DNA from: Polynucleobacter necessarius
GTDB lineage: Bacteria; Pseudomonadota; Gammaproteobacteria; Burkholderiales; Burkholderiaceae
DNA: 64,000 nucleotides
Direction: 5' to 3'
Assembly: GCF_900095205.1 (NCBI RefSeq)
Contig: NZ_LT606951.1
Location: forward strand, 372,001-436,000
In this document: positions 31,255 to 40,490 of the stretch, piece by piece
Numbering within the stretch: position 1 is the stretch's first letter
How the letters are laid out: each line of letters begins with the position of its first letter
The notes under the pieces: generated by a model
What the model was told of the DNA's origin: nothing
Databases searched by the model: none
The model's input: the letters and a program-made list of their open reading frames with translations, nothing else
Program-made: the position numbers and the translations under genes

Positions 31255-31669
31255 ATGATGACAAAAAATTCTAACTCTCTTTGCGGTAATGTTTTCAAGT
31301 TTTGCGAGTGCACAAGTAGCGCCAAATATTGTAGGCACTTGGGAGGCGGTATCTGCTGTTAGCGCTTCAAGCGGCACGGAGGATAAACAGTCCCGTTTAG
31401 TTTTATCTAATAAGAAGGATGCCGCCATACTCAAGTTCATTATTAGTACTCAAGATGGCGCAGCTTTTCAGGGTGAGACAACTTGGCGAGATGGTGTAAA
31501 AAATCTTGTGACAGGAGTGTTTCATAAGGATGGGAAAACGCTATTGTTTTCTAGTGATGTTGGAGTTGGTACAGGATATGTTGTTAATGACGAGATGGAA
31601 TTTTGTAGTGCTAGCGTGCTAACAACTAAAAACCGTGCGAGTTGTACTCAACTCAAAAAAGTGAAATAA
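31255..31669 (+). pseudogene. Small secreted protein inactivated by one A in its signal peptide
   Basis: Two ATGs (31255, 31258) are followed by a six-A run (31263-31268). As it stands the frame is lost after a few codons. One extra A would restore a signal peptide (about MTKKILTLFAVMFSSFASAQ) leading into the open downstream frame APNIVGTWEAVSA...CTQLKKVK. The mature domain, about 106 aa, is otherwise intact. I do not recognise the family beyond a lipocalin-like IVGTWEAVS start. Confidence 0.65.
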
Positions 31670-31867
31670 GCACTTCTCTTTGGCGGGCGATCTTTACCCT
31701 TAGTTCGGTTAATCAGATGGTCTCAGATTGGCGACTATGTTAGTAAATCTCTAGTAAGGCTGCTAATGAATACAGCGTTAGTGGCTTTTTTAAGTTACCA
31801 GCTTTTTGATCCTAATACTCAAGCTTTTAAAAAGATTCAATTTCGATAATCAATTAAAGGTATTTCC

Positions 31868-32647
31868 GTGCTAAAATTTGCCGCCAATTTAACTATGATG
31901 TTTAGTGAGTATGCATTTACAGAGCGGTTTTCTGCTGCCTCTAAAGCGGGATTTGATGCCGTAGAGTTTTTATTTCCCTGTGACTATGCACCTTCTGAAG
32001 TTAGTCAATTACTCAAAGAAAATAATTTAAAAAATGTCCTTTTTAATCTTCCCCCCGGGGATTGGGAGAGGGGCGAGCGAGGTATTGCTGCATTACCTGG
32101 TCGTGAGGAAGAGTTTCGCGCTAGTGTTGCTACAGCAATTGAATAGGCTTTAGCACTAGGGACACCTCAGTTACATATGATGGCAGGTTTGATTCCAGCA
32201 GGTTCCGATGAAAATTTGCATCGTAAAACTTATTTAGCAAATATGAAGTTCGCTGCACAAGAGTTAGCCAAGTATAAACTCGGCTTATTGCTTGAGCCCA
32301 TCAATACACGCGATATGCCTGGGTATTTTCTTAATACACAGGCCCAGGCCCATGAGCTTAGCTCAGAATGCGGTGAGCCTAATGTCAAAGTGCAGATGGA
32401 TTTCTATCACGCTCAAATCATGGAGGGTGATTTGGTTATGATATTTAGGAAGTATTTTAAAGATATTGGGCATATTCAAATAGCAAGCGTCCCAAGTAGA
32501 AATGAGCCTAATGATGGTGAAGTCAATTACTCCTACATATTTAATTTGCTTGATGAGATGGGTTTTCAGGGTTGGGTAGGTTGCGAGTATCGACCCAAAG
32601 GAAAGACTGAGGATGGTTTAGGCTGGTTTAAAGCTAGGAATGACTAG
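31868..32647 (+). pseudogene. hyi: Hydroxypyruvate isomerase with a single in-frame stop
   Basis: TIM-barrel sugar isomerase of the Hyi family (hydroxypyruvate to tartronate semialdehyde). The start is GTG at 31868 (MLKFAANLTMMFSEY). The only lesion is TAG at 32144-32146 after ATAIE. The same frame continues ALALGTPQLHMM...PAGSDEN, LLEPINTRDMPGYF, QMDFYHAQIMEGD and GCEYRP to the normal end, so all catalytic segments survive downstream. A CAG-to-TAG change is the simplest origin. The full length would be about 259 aa. Confidence 0.85.
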
Positions 32648-32717
32648 TTTCTCTTTTGCAGCAGGCAATCAGTTTGCTTGTTATTCTTGGTAATTCATAT
32701 ACCCAAAAGTCAAAGTG

Positions 32718-33376
32718 ATGAACATTAACGCAGATTACAGCGAAAGAGTTGTGATCAATCATCATGACTTGTCCTGGGTGCCAAGCCCTGAATTGCGAGT
32801 GGAGAGACGCATGCTTGACCGGCAGGGGGATGAGGTGGCAAAAGCAACTTCTATTGTCCGCTATGCTATGCACCTGGGGCACAATTTAAAGCCCATACCC
32901 ATGAATTTGGTGAAGAGATATTCGTTTTAGATGGGATATTTAGTGATGAGACTGGTGGTTATCCGTCCGGTACATACATCATGAATCCACCCGGCTCATC
33001 CCATTCCCCATTTAGTAAAGCAGGTTGCACTCTATTTGTAAAGTTGCGCCATTTAGGTTCAGATCAGGTAGAGCGTGAAGTCATTAATACCAAGACCGCC
33101 CATTGGTGTCAGGGTATGGTCCCGGGCCTTACAGTTATGCCACTTATGCGGCAGGGCAGCGGCTCTACTTTAGTTCGTTGGGCTCCTCAAACTTACTTTA
33201 ACCCTCATAAACACTATGGTGGGGAAGAAATTTTTGTTGTCGATGGAGTGTTTGAAGATGAGCACGGACGTTACCCAGCGGACTCATGGATTAGAAGTCC
33301 GCATATGAGTTTGCATCAACCTTTTAGTAAAGACGGTTGCACTATCTTTGTTAAGACTGGGCATCTTATGGCGTAG
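32718..33376 (+). pseudogene. Broken ChrR-like double cupin protein
   Basis: Two-cupin protein resembling the ChrR anti-sigma cupin fold. The first half starts [21 protein letters not shown] five-base tandem duplication (CTATG twice, 32861-32870) shifts the frame inside the first cupin. The expected segment [22 protein letters not shown] lies in another frame. The second cupin (FNPHKHYGGEEIFVVDG and its repeat-like end) is open to 33376. Metal-binding His/Glu residues are present in both halves. Confidence 0.8.
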
Positions 33377-33401
33377 TTAATGCCTTGACTGACTGTTCCT
33401 T

Positions 33402-34532
33402 TTATATCAATCTTTTCGCTGCATAAGCATAGCCACCATCTGCTCCATCAATTAAATGAATATGCTTTTCAAGAGAATGAACAAAGCATGTCATTAATGC
33501 GCGATCGCTGTAATGGATGCCGTAATTCAACTTACCCTCGCTATACAACTGAAGTAGTAAAGCCTCTAACTCTTTAGACTCCCCTTCGTTGACATCGAGT
33601 ACTGTGCGCAAACAATCGTCAAACTTGAGATGATCAGCATTGATACCAACTGCTCGGAAGTGTTTACCGGCAGTAGAGTTAGGGTCGTTCACGGTACTTG
33701 CCGTGATCTTGCTTAGCAGCCAAGTCCATCCAAGCAAGCACTTTTTGCGCCACCAGCGGTACCAGGAGTTCTCAATTTTTAGCGCTAGTTCGGCACCCAA
33801 ATGTTGTGGTGGCCAGGTGATGGGTAGATTGTCTGTGCGTACAGGGTTAGATAAAGGCATCAAGCGATTGAGTAAGTCTAATAGCGGTTTGAGTTCATTC
33901 AGGTTGAATTTTTTGGGCCGAACAATGAGTGTCATGATTTGCCCATTAGCAGAAGGTACGTCGTTCCAGCGACACTCTAAACCTGCTAAATCAATTTGTT
34001 GATGACTCTTTTGTGGTGGTAAGCCATAAATGTCAATTTGTTTCTTCACTAGCTTATCGGCAAGCGCTAAGCTACCACCGGTAAAGTGCGCTAATTTAAA
34101 TCCTGCTGGTAAAGATTGTTTGGCTACCTTGATATCGGCGCCTTTTTCTCGAATGGTTGAAACCGGAACAAAACCAATACATAGTTTTAAGCTCATTTGC
34201 AATAGGGCGTGATTGCGTAGGGTTGCCAATACTGATCCAACGTGCTGAACCTTGCTATTGGGAATTAGGCAGGTAGCGCCATCTCCACCAAATACAAATG
34301 GAAATGAAGCGCCATTACAAGCATTACTTACTGCAATGATGGTTGGGGCGCCTAAGATATTTACCTCTTTATAAAGGCCTTGCTCGATCGCTTGGGTTGA
34401 GTTTTCAACATCTGTTACGAGAACAGACCAATCATTTGGTGCCGATTGAAAAGCGGATTGATCTAGCAGACCCAGTAAGTCAGAAAGTTCTGGTAATTCT
34501 GAGTAGAAATTAAAGTCTGATTCTGGGCGCAC
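33402..34532 (-). CDS. DUF3095 protein (cyclase-like fold)
   Basis: A 376-aa protein of the uncharacterised DUF3095 family. VLVTDVENSTQAI near residue 38 resembles the metal-binding start of class III nucleotide cyclase domains, and FPFVFGGDGATCLIP is the matching second segment. The start is GTG at 34532, and the open frame extends further upstream without an ATG. No membrane segment or signal is seen. It is intact amid broken neighbours, so it is probably under selection. The enzymatic activity is unproven. Confidence 0.75.
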   Translation of the reverse strand: MRPESDFNFYSELPELSDLLGLLDQSAFQSAPNDWSVLVTDVENSTQAIEQGLYKEVNILGAPTIIAVSNACNGASFPFVFGGDGATCLIPNSKVQHVGSVLATLRNHALLQMSLKLCIGFVPVSTIREKGADIKVAKQSLPAGFKLAHFTGGSLALADKLVKKQIDIYGLPPQKSHQQIDLAGLECRWNDVPSANGQIMTLIVRPKKFNLNELKPLLDLLNRLMPLSNPVRTDNLPITWPPQHLGAELALKIENSWYRWWRKKCLLGWTWLLSKITASTVNDPNSTAGKHFRAVGINADHLKFDDCLRTVLDVNEGESKELEALLLQLYSEGKLNYGIHYSDRALMTCFVHSLEKHIHLIDGADGGYAYAAKRLI

Positions 34533-34628
34533 AAATTTAACAATGCTGTAGGTGGGAAGGTCTGGTTTGGGTCTCAGTGAATTGATTGCGATGTATGTAG
34601 CGATACAGGTAAATGGGTATAGATCACA

Positions 34629-35322
34629 CTACCAGGGTAACTTCTCGCCTGTGTAAGAGAGAAAGCTACCGGAGTCTTCTTTGCTGACATGCTCTAAGAC
34701 ATACAACATTTCTCCAGCGGCCTGTAACGGATCTCGGCCGATTTGTTGGCCTCTAAAAGGCTGTGAAAGCTTGAGTTAACGGTGCCAGGGTGAAGGGCTA
34801 TCAAAGCAATATTGGGTTTTGTCCTTACAAATTCAATGGCAGCAGTTTTGGTGATCATATTTAAGGCGGCTTTAGAGCTTCTGTAGCTATACCATCCTCC
34901 TAGACGATTATCTTTAATACTTCCCACCTTGGCTGAAAGTGTAGCCATTACACTATGTGGTGTATCGAGGAGTTTTGAGAAGTGCCTAATGGTTAATGCT
35001 GGACCTATTGTGTTGATATTGATCATCTCTGCCAACTGAGCTGGATTTAAATCATCCAATTTTTTTCGGGCATCCATTGTTCTGAATGTAGTACACCAAT
35101 AGTATTGATGATGAGCTGAAAGGGTCCGTCCGAGTAAAGACTTTTGGCGCAGGTTTCTACGGTCTCGGGGTGATGATAGTCAATTGCAGGATTGGAGTGA
35201 CGGTGAATGCCAATCACTTGTGAGCATGATGGATTGCTTTCCAGCAGTTTCACAAAATGTGATTCTATGGTGCCCGAAGCGCCGATGATCAAGGCGCGAA
35301 ATGGTTTTTGAAGCAAACTCAT
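34629..35322 (-). pseudogene. Broken short-chain dehydrogenase/reductase
   Basis: Rossmann-fold SDR. The cofactor site is ALIIGASGTIESHF, and the catalytic YSYRSSK segment is in the second fragment. A frameshift near 35065 separates the N-terminal 90 residues from LDDLNPAQLAEMININTIGP. Another near 34730 displaces the C-terminus (HVSKEDSGSFLSYTGEKLPW), which ends at a TAG at 34629. The tail resembles CsgA-like SDRs. Non-functional as written. Confidence 0.8.
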
Positions 35323-35399
35323 TACTGATCGTGTCGATGTGTAGATTTGATAAAACCCCCTAGAATAGCCTTAATTTCTAATGAACAGGGGATCTAGTT

Positions 35400-35591
35400 A
35401 TGAAAGCTCCAGATAAGCGTTGCTGTGGCTCTGGTGTTTGCATCATCAATGATGCTGGGGAATGCTGGTGTGGGCAAGTTTGGGATGGTGAGAAAATGGC
35501 TGCGCCCAGCTTAAATATCGGCTCTGCAGCTAAAAAGATTGAGGGGATAGATGCAGATACAACAAAAACTGAGTCAGACAATCGGTCTTGA
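35400..35591 (+). CDS. Small cysteine-rich protein
   Basis: A 63-aa protein with a Cys cluster in CCGSGVCIINDAGECWCGQ, recalling small metal-binding Cys-rich CWC-type proteins, and a variable acidic tail. A GGGG-rich Shine-Dalgarno candidate lies just upstream of the ATG. No signal peptide is seen. It converges on the DUF2236 gene with a 5-base gap. The spaced Cys pairs suggest metal or redox binding, but function is unknown. Confidence 0.55.
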   Translation: MKAPDKRCCGSGVCIINDAGECWCGQVWDGEKMAAPSLNIGSAAKKIEGIDADTTKTESDNRS

Positions 35592-35596
35592 TGCAG

Positions 35597-36457
35597 TTAG
35601 CCATATACCCTGCGAAGCGAGTGGGCAGCCACACCATCCTTGAGAGCTTCCCGAATGGGTATCGCAATGAGCTCAATACTTTTTCTTACTGCTAAACGCT
35701 CTAAATAACTTGGAGCCTGTCTATTAAGGAAGGGGTAAACCCAGTCAGGCAAATTAAGATAGCCAGCGCGACTAATGAGCTTAATAAATGGCTTGGCGCT
35801 TAAATGACTAGGAAAGTTTTCCAGTAAATCTAAAATACTTTTTGCTCGATCTCCAAAATAAAGCTCAGGAATATAGACTTTGATAGCCTCATCTGTGCCG
35901 GCATAAGTGCTTGGCAAATCTTTAGCGCCCATTCTTTCGCCAAGTGATTTCATTTCTGCAAAGTATTGATCTTTATCTTTAGCACTTAATATTTCTTTTC
36001 GGTAATCTTCGAAAGCACTCATAAAGCTACGAATTTCAGTCAGATGTACCCAAGCAAGTAAATGCAGATCAGTTACTGAGTGCGGTTTTTGGAATTCATC
36101 AAATCCAGTAATTTTGGTATGAATTAGATTTACCTTGTGAATGATTCCATTTACCATCTCTGTGGAGCCATAGGTGATCGCTGCCATAAAGAATGCAGTC
36201 CGCCCCAATCTTCCTTTGAGATCTTCTCGAAAACTAGAGTGATCCCATACTCCAGCTAAGGCTTGTGGATGGAGTGCCTGCAAAATCAATGAACTGATTT
36301 CACCTATCATCATCGATATAAAGTCCGCATGAACTTTCCAGGCGATGGATTCAGGCCCAAATAAACCGCGATCTCCTTTTGGGGTAAGGAATGCAACGGG
36401 AGGGCCGCTTCCACCAACCATTTCTCGAATAGTCTTGCGAATCAACTCATTGAGCAT
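35597..36457 (-). CDS. DUF2236 / MpaB-type oxygenase-like protein
   Basis: A 286-aa member of DUF2236, the family that includes latex-clearing protein and the MpaB oxygenase and often binds haem. The conserved LILQALHPQALAGVWDHS and AFFMAAITYGSTEMV segments carry the family His and Tyr/Arg positions. No signal peptide is seen. The frame is open throughout and the start has the standard N-terminal length. The substrate is unknown. Confidence 0.75.
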   Translation of the reverse strand: MLNELIRKTIREMVGGSGPPVAFLTPKGDRGLFGPESIAWKVHADFISMMIGEISSLILQALHPQALAGVWDHSSFREDLKGRLGRTAFFMAAITYGSTEMVNGIIHKVNLIHTKITGFDEFQKPHSVTDLHLLAWVHLTEIRSFMSAFEDYRKEILSAKDKDQYFAEMKSLGERMGAKDLPSTYAGTDEAIKVYIPELYFGDRAKSILDLLENFPSHLSAKPFIKLISRAGYLNLPDWVYPFLNRQAPSYLERLAVRKSIELIAIPIREALKDGVAAHSLRRVYG

Positions 36458-36494
36458 AGTCTCAATGTATCTTCAGGTTTCTCAAATCATCATC

Positions 36495-37106
36495 CTAGAT
36501 GATTTCGGTAATGAGATCGAGTCGAATTCTTGGATTGGTTTGCGAGAGCAAATGATTTTTTTGTGCGAGTGATATTGGAAGGAGTTCTGCAAGGCGATTA
36601 GAAACCCAGCCACAATCATCAGTCTTAAAAGGCTTCTTAAAGGGTGCTTCACCTAAAAGATCCTCGCTTTGAATCGCCGAGATGATTTTATCTAGCAGCT
36701 TGGCTGCTTTCTGATGCTCCTTGGGGATGGGGGTGACGGGGTCATTTTCTAAAAGCTCAATTTCGTCGATCCAAAGCCCATTGGCTTCCTGTTTGCTGTT
36801 CAGTAGCCTGAAGCGTTGGGTGCCAAATGATTTGGTCATATATAGGGCAGGCTGCACCGGATCAAAGTCTTCGATTTGAGCTAAGGTGCCAATGTTGGAG
36901 AATGTGGCCGGAAGATTTAGATCATCTGAATCCCCATTTTTGATAATACTCACTACACCAAATTCAGTCTTTTCACGAAGACACTGTTTGATCATGTCTA
37001 AGTAGCGCGCTTCAAAAATCTTGAGGGCGATGACACCATCTGGAAACAGCACAGTTTCTAAGGGGAAAAGAGGTATTTTGCGAGTCAAAGAGGCGGAATT
37101 AGTCAT
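36495..37106 (-). CDS. Lon N-terminal (LON substrate-binding) domain protein
   Basis: A 203-aa protein consisting of a PUA-like Lon substrate-binding domain without the protease. FPLETVLFPDGVIALKIFEARYLDMI is the diagnostic opening, spread over residues 12-38, and FGTQRFRLL follows. Such stand-alone proteins are widespread in proteobacteria with unclear function. Intact. Confidence 0.85.
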   Translation of the reverse strand: MTNSASLTRKIPLFPLETVLFPDGVIALKIFEARYLDMIKQCLREKTEFGVVSIIKNGDSDDLNLPATFSNIGTLAQIEDFDPVQPALYMTKSFGTQRFRLLNSKQEANGLWIDEIELLENDPVTPIPKEHQKAAKLLDKIISAIQSEDLLGEAPFKKPFKTDDCGWVSNRLAELLPISLAQKNHLLSQTNPRIRLDLITEII

Positions 37107-37236
37107 ATATTCAATTTAATGGATTTATATTTTTTTTGCTGATGATGGGATTGTGGTGAATTTCTCAGGTGATTACTGCCGTCAGCACCAAAAACCATTT
37201 GCGATTACATTTAGAGCTCAATATCAGGAGAGGCAA

Positions 37237-37386
37237 ATGGTACAAAAACTTCGCATTAAGCTTGCGCGTTGGATTCTGGGTAAGCATTGTGCTTGCTATC
37301 AAATGGGCCACTACAATATGGTCGATTTTCAAAAAAGAAGCGTCGACCAGTTGGCAAAAGCCCAGGCACGTAGCAAAACTCAATAA
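37237..37386 (+). CDS. Hypothetical small basic protein
   Basis: A 49-aa ORF (MVQKLRIKLARWILGKHCAC start) with a good AGGAG Shine-Dalgarno sequence six bases before the ATG at 37237, followed by the DUF2244 gene 28 bases later. No family is recognised. The amphipathic first 15 residues could associate with membrane. Kept because of the ribosome site. Confidence 0.35.
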   Translation: MVQKLRIKLARWILGKHCACYQMGHYNMVDFQKRSVDQLAKAQARSKTQ

Positions 37387-37414
37387 ATTATTATCATTCT
37401 TGGGCCGTTAAGGG

Positions 37415-37849
37415 ATGAATATGAAGCGTTGGCAAATGCAAAGAAACTGCGCACTCACGCCAAAGCAATTGCTTCAGTTTTATATTGTGCTGGTTACTCT
37501 TTCAGTGACGGTTGCAATAGGTTTCTTCTTGGCTGGAATTTGGGTTATTTTAATTTTTACTGCCATAGAGCTATGCGCAGTAACCGTTGGCTTTTTAATC
37601 TACTGTAGACATGCGCTAGATCGCGAGACGATTGAAATTGATGGCAAGCGTCTAATTGTCAAAAAATTCATCGGCTATAAAGAGACTGTCTATGAATTTA
37701 ATACGCAGTGGGCAAAAATAGAAATTCCTACTGAAGGCGCTAAAACATTTCATATCAGTCAATCTAATTTACGGGTCGAGCTCGGCCAGTTTTTAAGACA
37801 AGAGCAGCAGTTGCCATTAATATCAGCGGTTCGCTTGCACTTAAGATGA
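37415..37849 (+). CDS. DUF2244 membrane protein
   Basis: A 144-aa protein with two adjacent transmembrane segments at residues 22-62, followed by a basic soluble domain (IEIDGKRLIVKKFIG). This is the DUF2244 layout, a family often found near respiratory oxidase genes. The start MNMKRWQMQRNCALTPKQ is the family pattern. It overlaps the convergent membrane gene by nine bases. Intact, function unknown. Confidence 0.75.
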   Translation: MNMKRWQMQRNCALTPKQLLQFYIVLVTLSVTVAIGFFLAGIWVILIFTAIELCAVTVGFLIYCRHALDRETIEIDGKRLIVKKFIGYKETVYEFNTQWAKIEIPTEGAKTFHISQSNLRVELGQFLRQEQQLPLISAVRLHLR

Positions 37850-38386
37850 TTGAAGATTGCACAATCGCCATGCTAATAGAACACTTGAAATGAGTTGGAT
37901 GAATAGCAATAAGCTTACCAAGCTATTGAGGATGAGAAAGTAGTTTGCAAAAGGAGAGAGCATGACTGGCATTCCATCCAGTAAAGCGGTTTCTCGCAGG
38001 TAATCCATACGCGGTATTAATAGAAAGCTGCTTATTACCGTAACGAGCACGAGGATGAGCGAGGGCACTCTCAGAATGCGTAGCGAAGAAATACTGCGTT
38101 TAATCAATATATTTCCGAAGCTTAAGATCAAGAATGCGCACCCCAAGAAATAATAGGAGAGATGTTGTATCAACAGGTGTGCCACCATCCCTGCCGCTTG
38201 AGAATCATTGATCAAAAGGTAGGCTGCCAAGCAACTGATTGCTTGGGCTAACATTCCCCCAGCTAAAAGGCCAGATAGCATGCGTAATAGCTGATAAGCG
38301 GGTTTGTATTGGGGTTCTGCGACTTCAACCATAGGGTAATAAGGGTTAATTATTGCGGTATAGCATAAAGTTTGAATCAGTTTCAT
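37841..38386 (-). CDS. Predicted four-helix membrane protein
   Basis: A 181-aa protein with four or so transmembrane segments (LLSGLLAGGMLAQAISCLAA, YYFLGCAFLILSF, LILVLVTVISSFLL, FLILNSLVSLLLFIQLI). The order and the PRMDYLRE loop recall DUF4149, but the match is weak. It overlaps the DUF2244 gene end to end. Intact. Confidence 0.55.
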   Translation of the reverse strand: MKLIQTLCYTAIINPYYPMVEVAEPQYKPAYQLLRMLSGLLAGGMLAQAISCLAAYLLINDSQAAGMVAHLLIQHLSYYFLGCAFLILSFGNILIKRSISSLRILRVPSLILVLVTVISSFLLIPRMDYLRETALLDGMPVMLSPFANYFLILNSLVSLLLFIQLISSVLLAWRLCNLQSS

Positions 38387-38420
38387 ACTAGCTCCTAGCT
38401 AACTTTTCTGCCAAAACATT

Positions 38421-38894
38421 ATGGAAGCCACTAAAGCCGTCAAAGTAGCTTTGAACACCTTGGTGGATATCGCCAACCATTCAATGAATGGTCGACTTGT
38501 CCCCGCTCCAGAGATAGCTAAAAGACAGCATTTATCGGTTAGTTGGATCGAACTACTATTGCGCCCATTAAGAGAATCGGGTCTGGTGATTGGGGTAAAG
38601 GGACGTACAGGCGGCTATCAACTTTCTAAAGATCCCCGCATCATTACTATTAAAGATATTGTGCTGGCGATGAATGCAATCAAAAAAAGAAAAGTTGAAG
38701 TTTCGGATATCGCCAAGGAGCTATATCAATCGCTAGAGACTTATATGATGGGTTGTATTTCTCAAGTAACAACGGCCTCTGCCATCAAAGATTGCATTCC
38801 TAGATTTAGCGAAGTGCAGGTAGCGCCAGAGCGAAAGATTAACTTGCCTAAGAGAACTCAAGAAGAGTTGCCGCAAGAAAAAACTAAAAGGTGA
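38421..38894 (+). CDS. Rrf2-family transcriptional regulator
   Basis: A 157-aa winged-helix regulator of the Rrf2/IscR family. The DNA-binding helices are in EIAKRQHLSVSWIELLLRPL, and the wing is in GVKGRTGGYQLSKDP. IscR normally has three Cys ligating an Fe-S cluster. Here only two cysteines (MMGC, KDC) are present in that region, so cluster binding is uncertain. Basic C-terminal tail. Intact. Confidence 0.85.
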   Translation: MEATKAVKVALNTLVDIANHSMNGRLVPAPEIAKRQHLSVSWIELLLRPLRESGLVIGVKGRTGGYQLSKDPRIITIKDIVLAMNAIKKRKVEVSDIAKELYQSLETYMMGCISQVTTASAIKDCIPRFSEVQVAPERKINLPKRTQEELPQEKTKR

Positions 38895-38895
38895 G

Positions 38896-39006
38896 ATGCA
38901 AAAAGTAGTGAGAGCCCCATTTAAAAGAATGGAAGAAGTACCCCGTGGTCCAAACTCCATCTTTAGTTTTGCAGACTATCTCAATCAAAGCGCTCCTATA
39001 AACTAA
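38896..39006 (+). CDS. Possible 36-aa protein downstream of the Rrf2 gene
   Basis: MQKVVRAPFKRMEEVPRGPN to the stop at 39006. The ATG follows the Rrf2 stop by one base, with GGTGAG as a weak Shine-Dalgarno sequence. No family is recognised. It may be translated by coupling or be chance. Confidence 0.3.
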   Translation: MQKVVRAPFKRMEEVPRGPNSIFSFADYLNQSAPIN

Positions 39007-39024
39007 TTTTTAATAAATGATGGT

Positions 39025-40423
39025 GTGGATAGTAAGCTCAATATCTTCCCTGCGCTAGCCTTTGTTGACATCGAAACGACGGGGTCACACTTCGAGCGTG
39101 ACCGCATCACAGAAATCGGAATCAAAACATTAGACAATCATGAAATTCATGTGTGGGAAAGTTTAATCAATCCGCAAACTTTTATTCCACAAAATATTCA
39201 AAGACTAACGGGCATTTCTCCGCGTATGGTTGAGAATCAACCTTGTTTTTCTGATCTTGCGCAGGAGTTAAAAAGAGAGCTCGAAGGCAAAATATTTGTC
39301 GCTCACAATGCTCGCTTTGATTACGGATTTATCAAGGCATCCTTTAAAAGGATTGGCATCGAATTTAAGCTGAAAGTTTTATGTACCGTAAAGCTTTCGA
39401 GGCTGCTATTCCCTGATCAAGCGCGCCATAATTTAGATACCCTCATTAGCACCCATGGCTTAAAAGTCACCGCTAGGCATCGGGCATTGGGTGATGCGGA
39501 TTTACTTCTACAGTTTTGGCGGATTTGTGAGTCAAAGTTTGGTTCTGAGAGATTAAATGAGGTGATAAATCAACTCATTGGTAATCCTAGTTTGCCCCCT
39601 AATGTCGATAAAGACCTTATAGACTCCATCCCAGATGCTCCTGGTTGCTACATTTTTTACGGAGAAAATAAAACCCCTTTGTATATCGGAAAAAGTATTT
39701 CGCTGCGCAGTAGGGCAATGGGGCATTTTCAAGGGGCGCTAACGCACCGCAAAGAGATGAAGCTCTCTCTGCAGGCTCGTGACATTGATTGGATCGAGAC
39801 CTCTGGAGAGTTGGGGGGCATTAATTCTTGAGTCTCAATTGATCAAAGAGCGTATGCCTTCAATGAACATCAAGCTACGCAGATCAAAGGATTTATGTGC
39901 ATGGAGCTTGGTTGAAGACGCCTCTGGTGTTCTGACCCCTGTCTTAATCACGCACCACCACTTAGAGCCTGGATTGCAGGACAACCTTTATGGATTGTTT
40001 TATAGCAAACGTGAGGCTCATGCTTATTTAAAAGCTATAGCTAAGAAACATCGCTTGTGTGAAGCATTGTTAGGTTTGGAAAAGCGAATAGAGGGTAAGG
40101 CTTGCTTCGGCTATCAAGTAAAGCAGTGCGGTGGGGCTTGTCTCAGCCTGACCCCTATAGCATTGCATAACTTACAGTTAAAAATGGTGATGGACATTTT
40201 TAAGGTGCAAGTATGGCCATACTCTGGAGCAATTGCTATTGAAGAGGGTGGCGAGATGATTGTGATTGATAAGTGGTGTTACTTAGGCACCGCCATCAAT
40301 CAAGATGAGCTTTATGAATTGGCTGAGTCTGGAGATGCTGAGTTCGATATCGATATTTATAAGATTGTGAAAAAGGCTTTATCTGGGCCCTATAAAAAAC
40401 AGGTTATCGAGTTTTCTGCCTAG
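39025..40423 (+). pseudogene. DnaQ-like exonuclease / GIY-YIG nuclease fusion, frameshifted in a G run
   Basis: N-terminal DEDDh 3'-5' exonuclease (VDIETTG, FVAHNARFD, HRALGDAD), then a UvrC-like GIY-YIG domain (GCYIFYGENKTPLYIGKS). The domain pair is known in other bacteria. A run of six G at 39813-39818 shifts the frame. Five G would join IETSGELG to ALILESQLIKERMPSMN and give one protein ending at 40423 (about 465 aa). Both halves are otherwise open. It may be a one-base pseudogene or, less likely, a switchable homopolymer. Confidence 0.8.
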
Positions 40424-40490
40424 CTATTTATTAATGTAGGGTAGTATTTCTGAATATTTTTTAAACTACCCCTATAAAGCTTCATTTCTT

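Noticed and set aside
39813..39818. Programmed ribosomal frameshifting in the nuclease gene
   Set aside because: The run is G6 without an A/T slippery heptamer or a clear downstream stimulator, and neighbouring genes show ordinary decay. Kept only as a possible replication-level switch.
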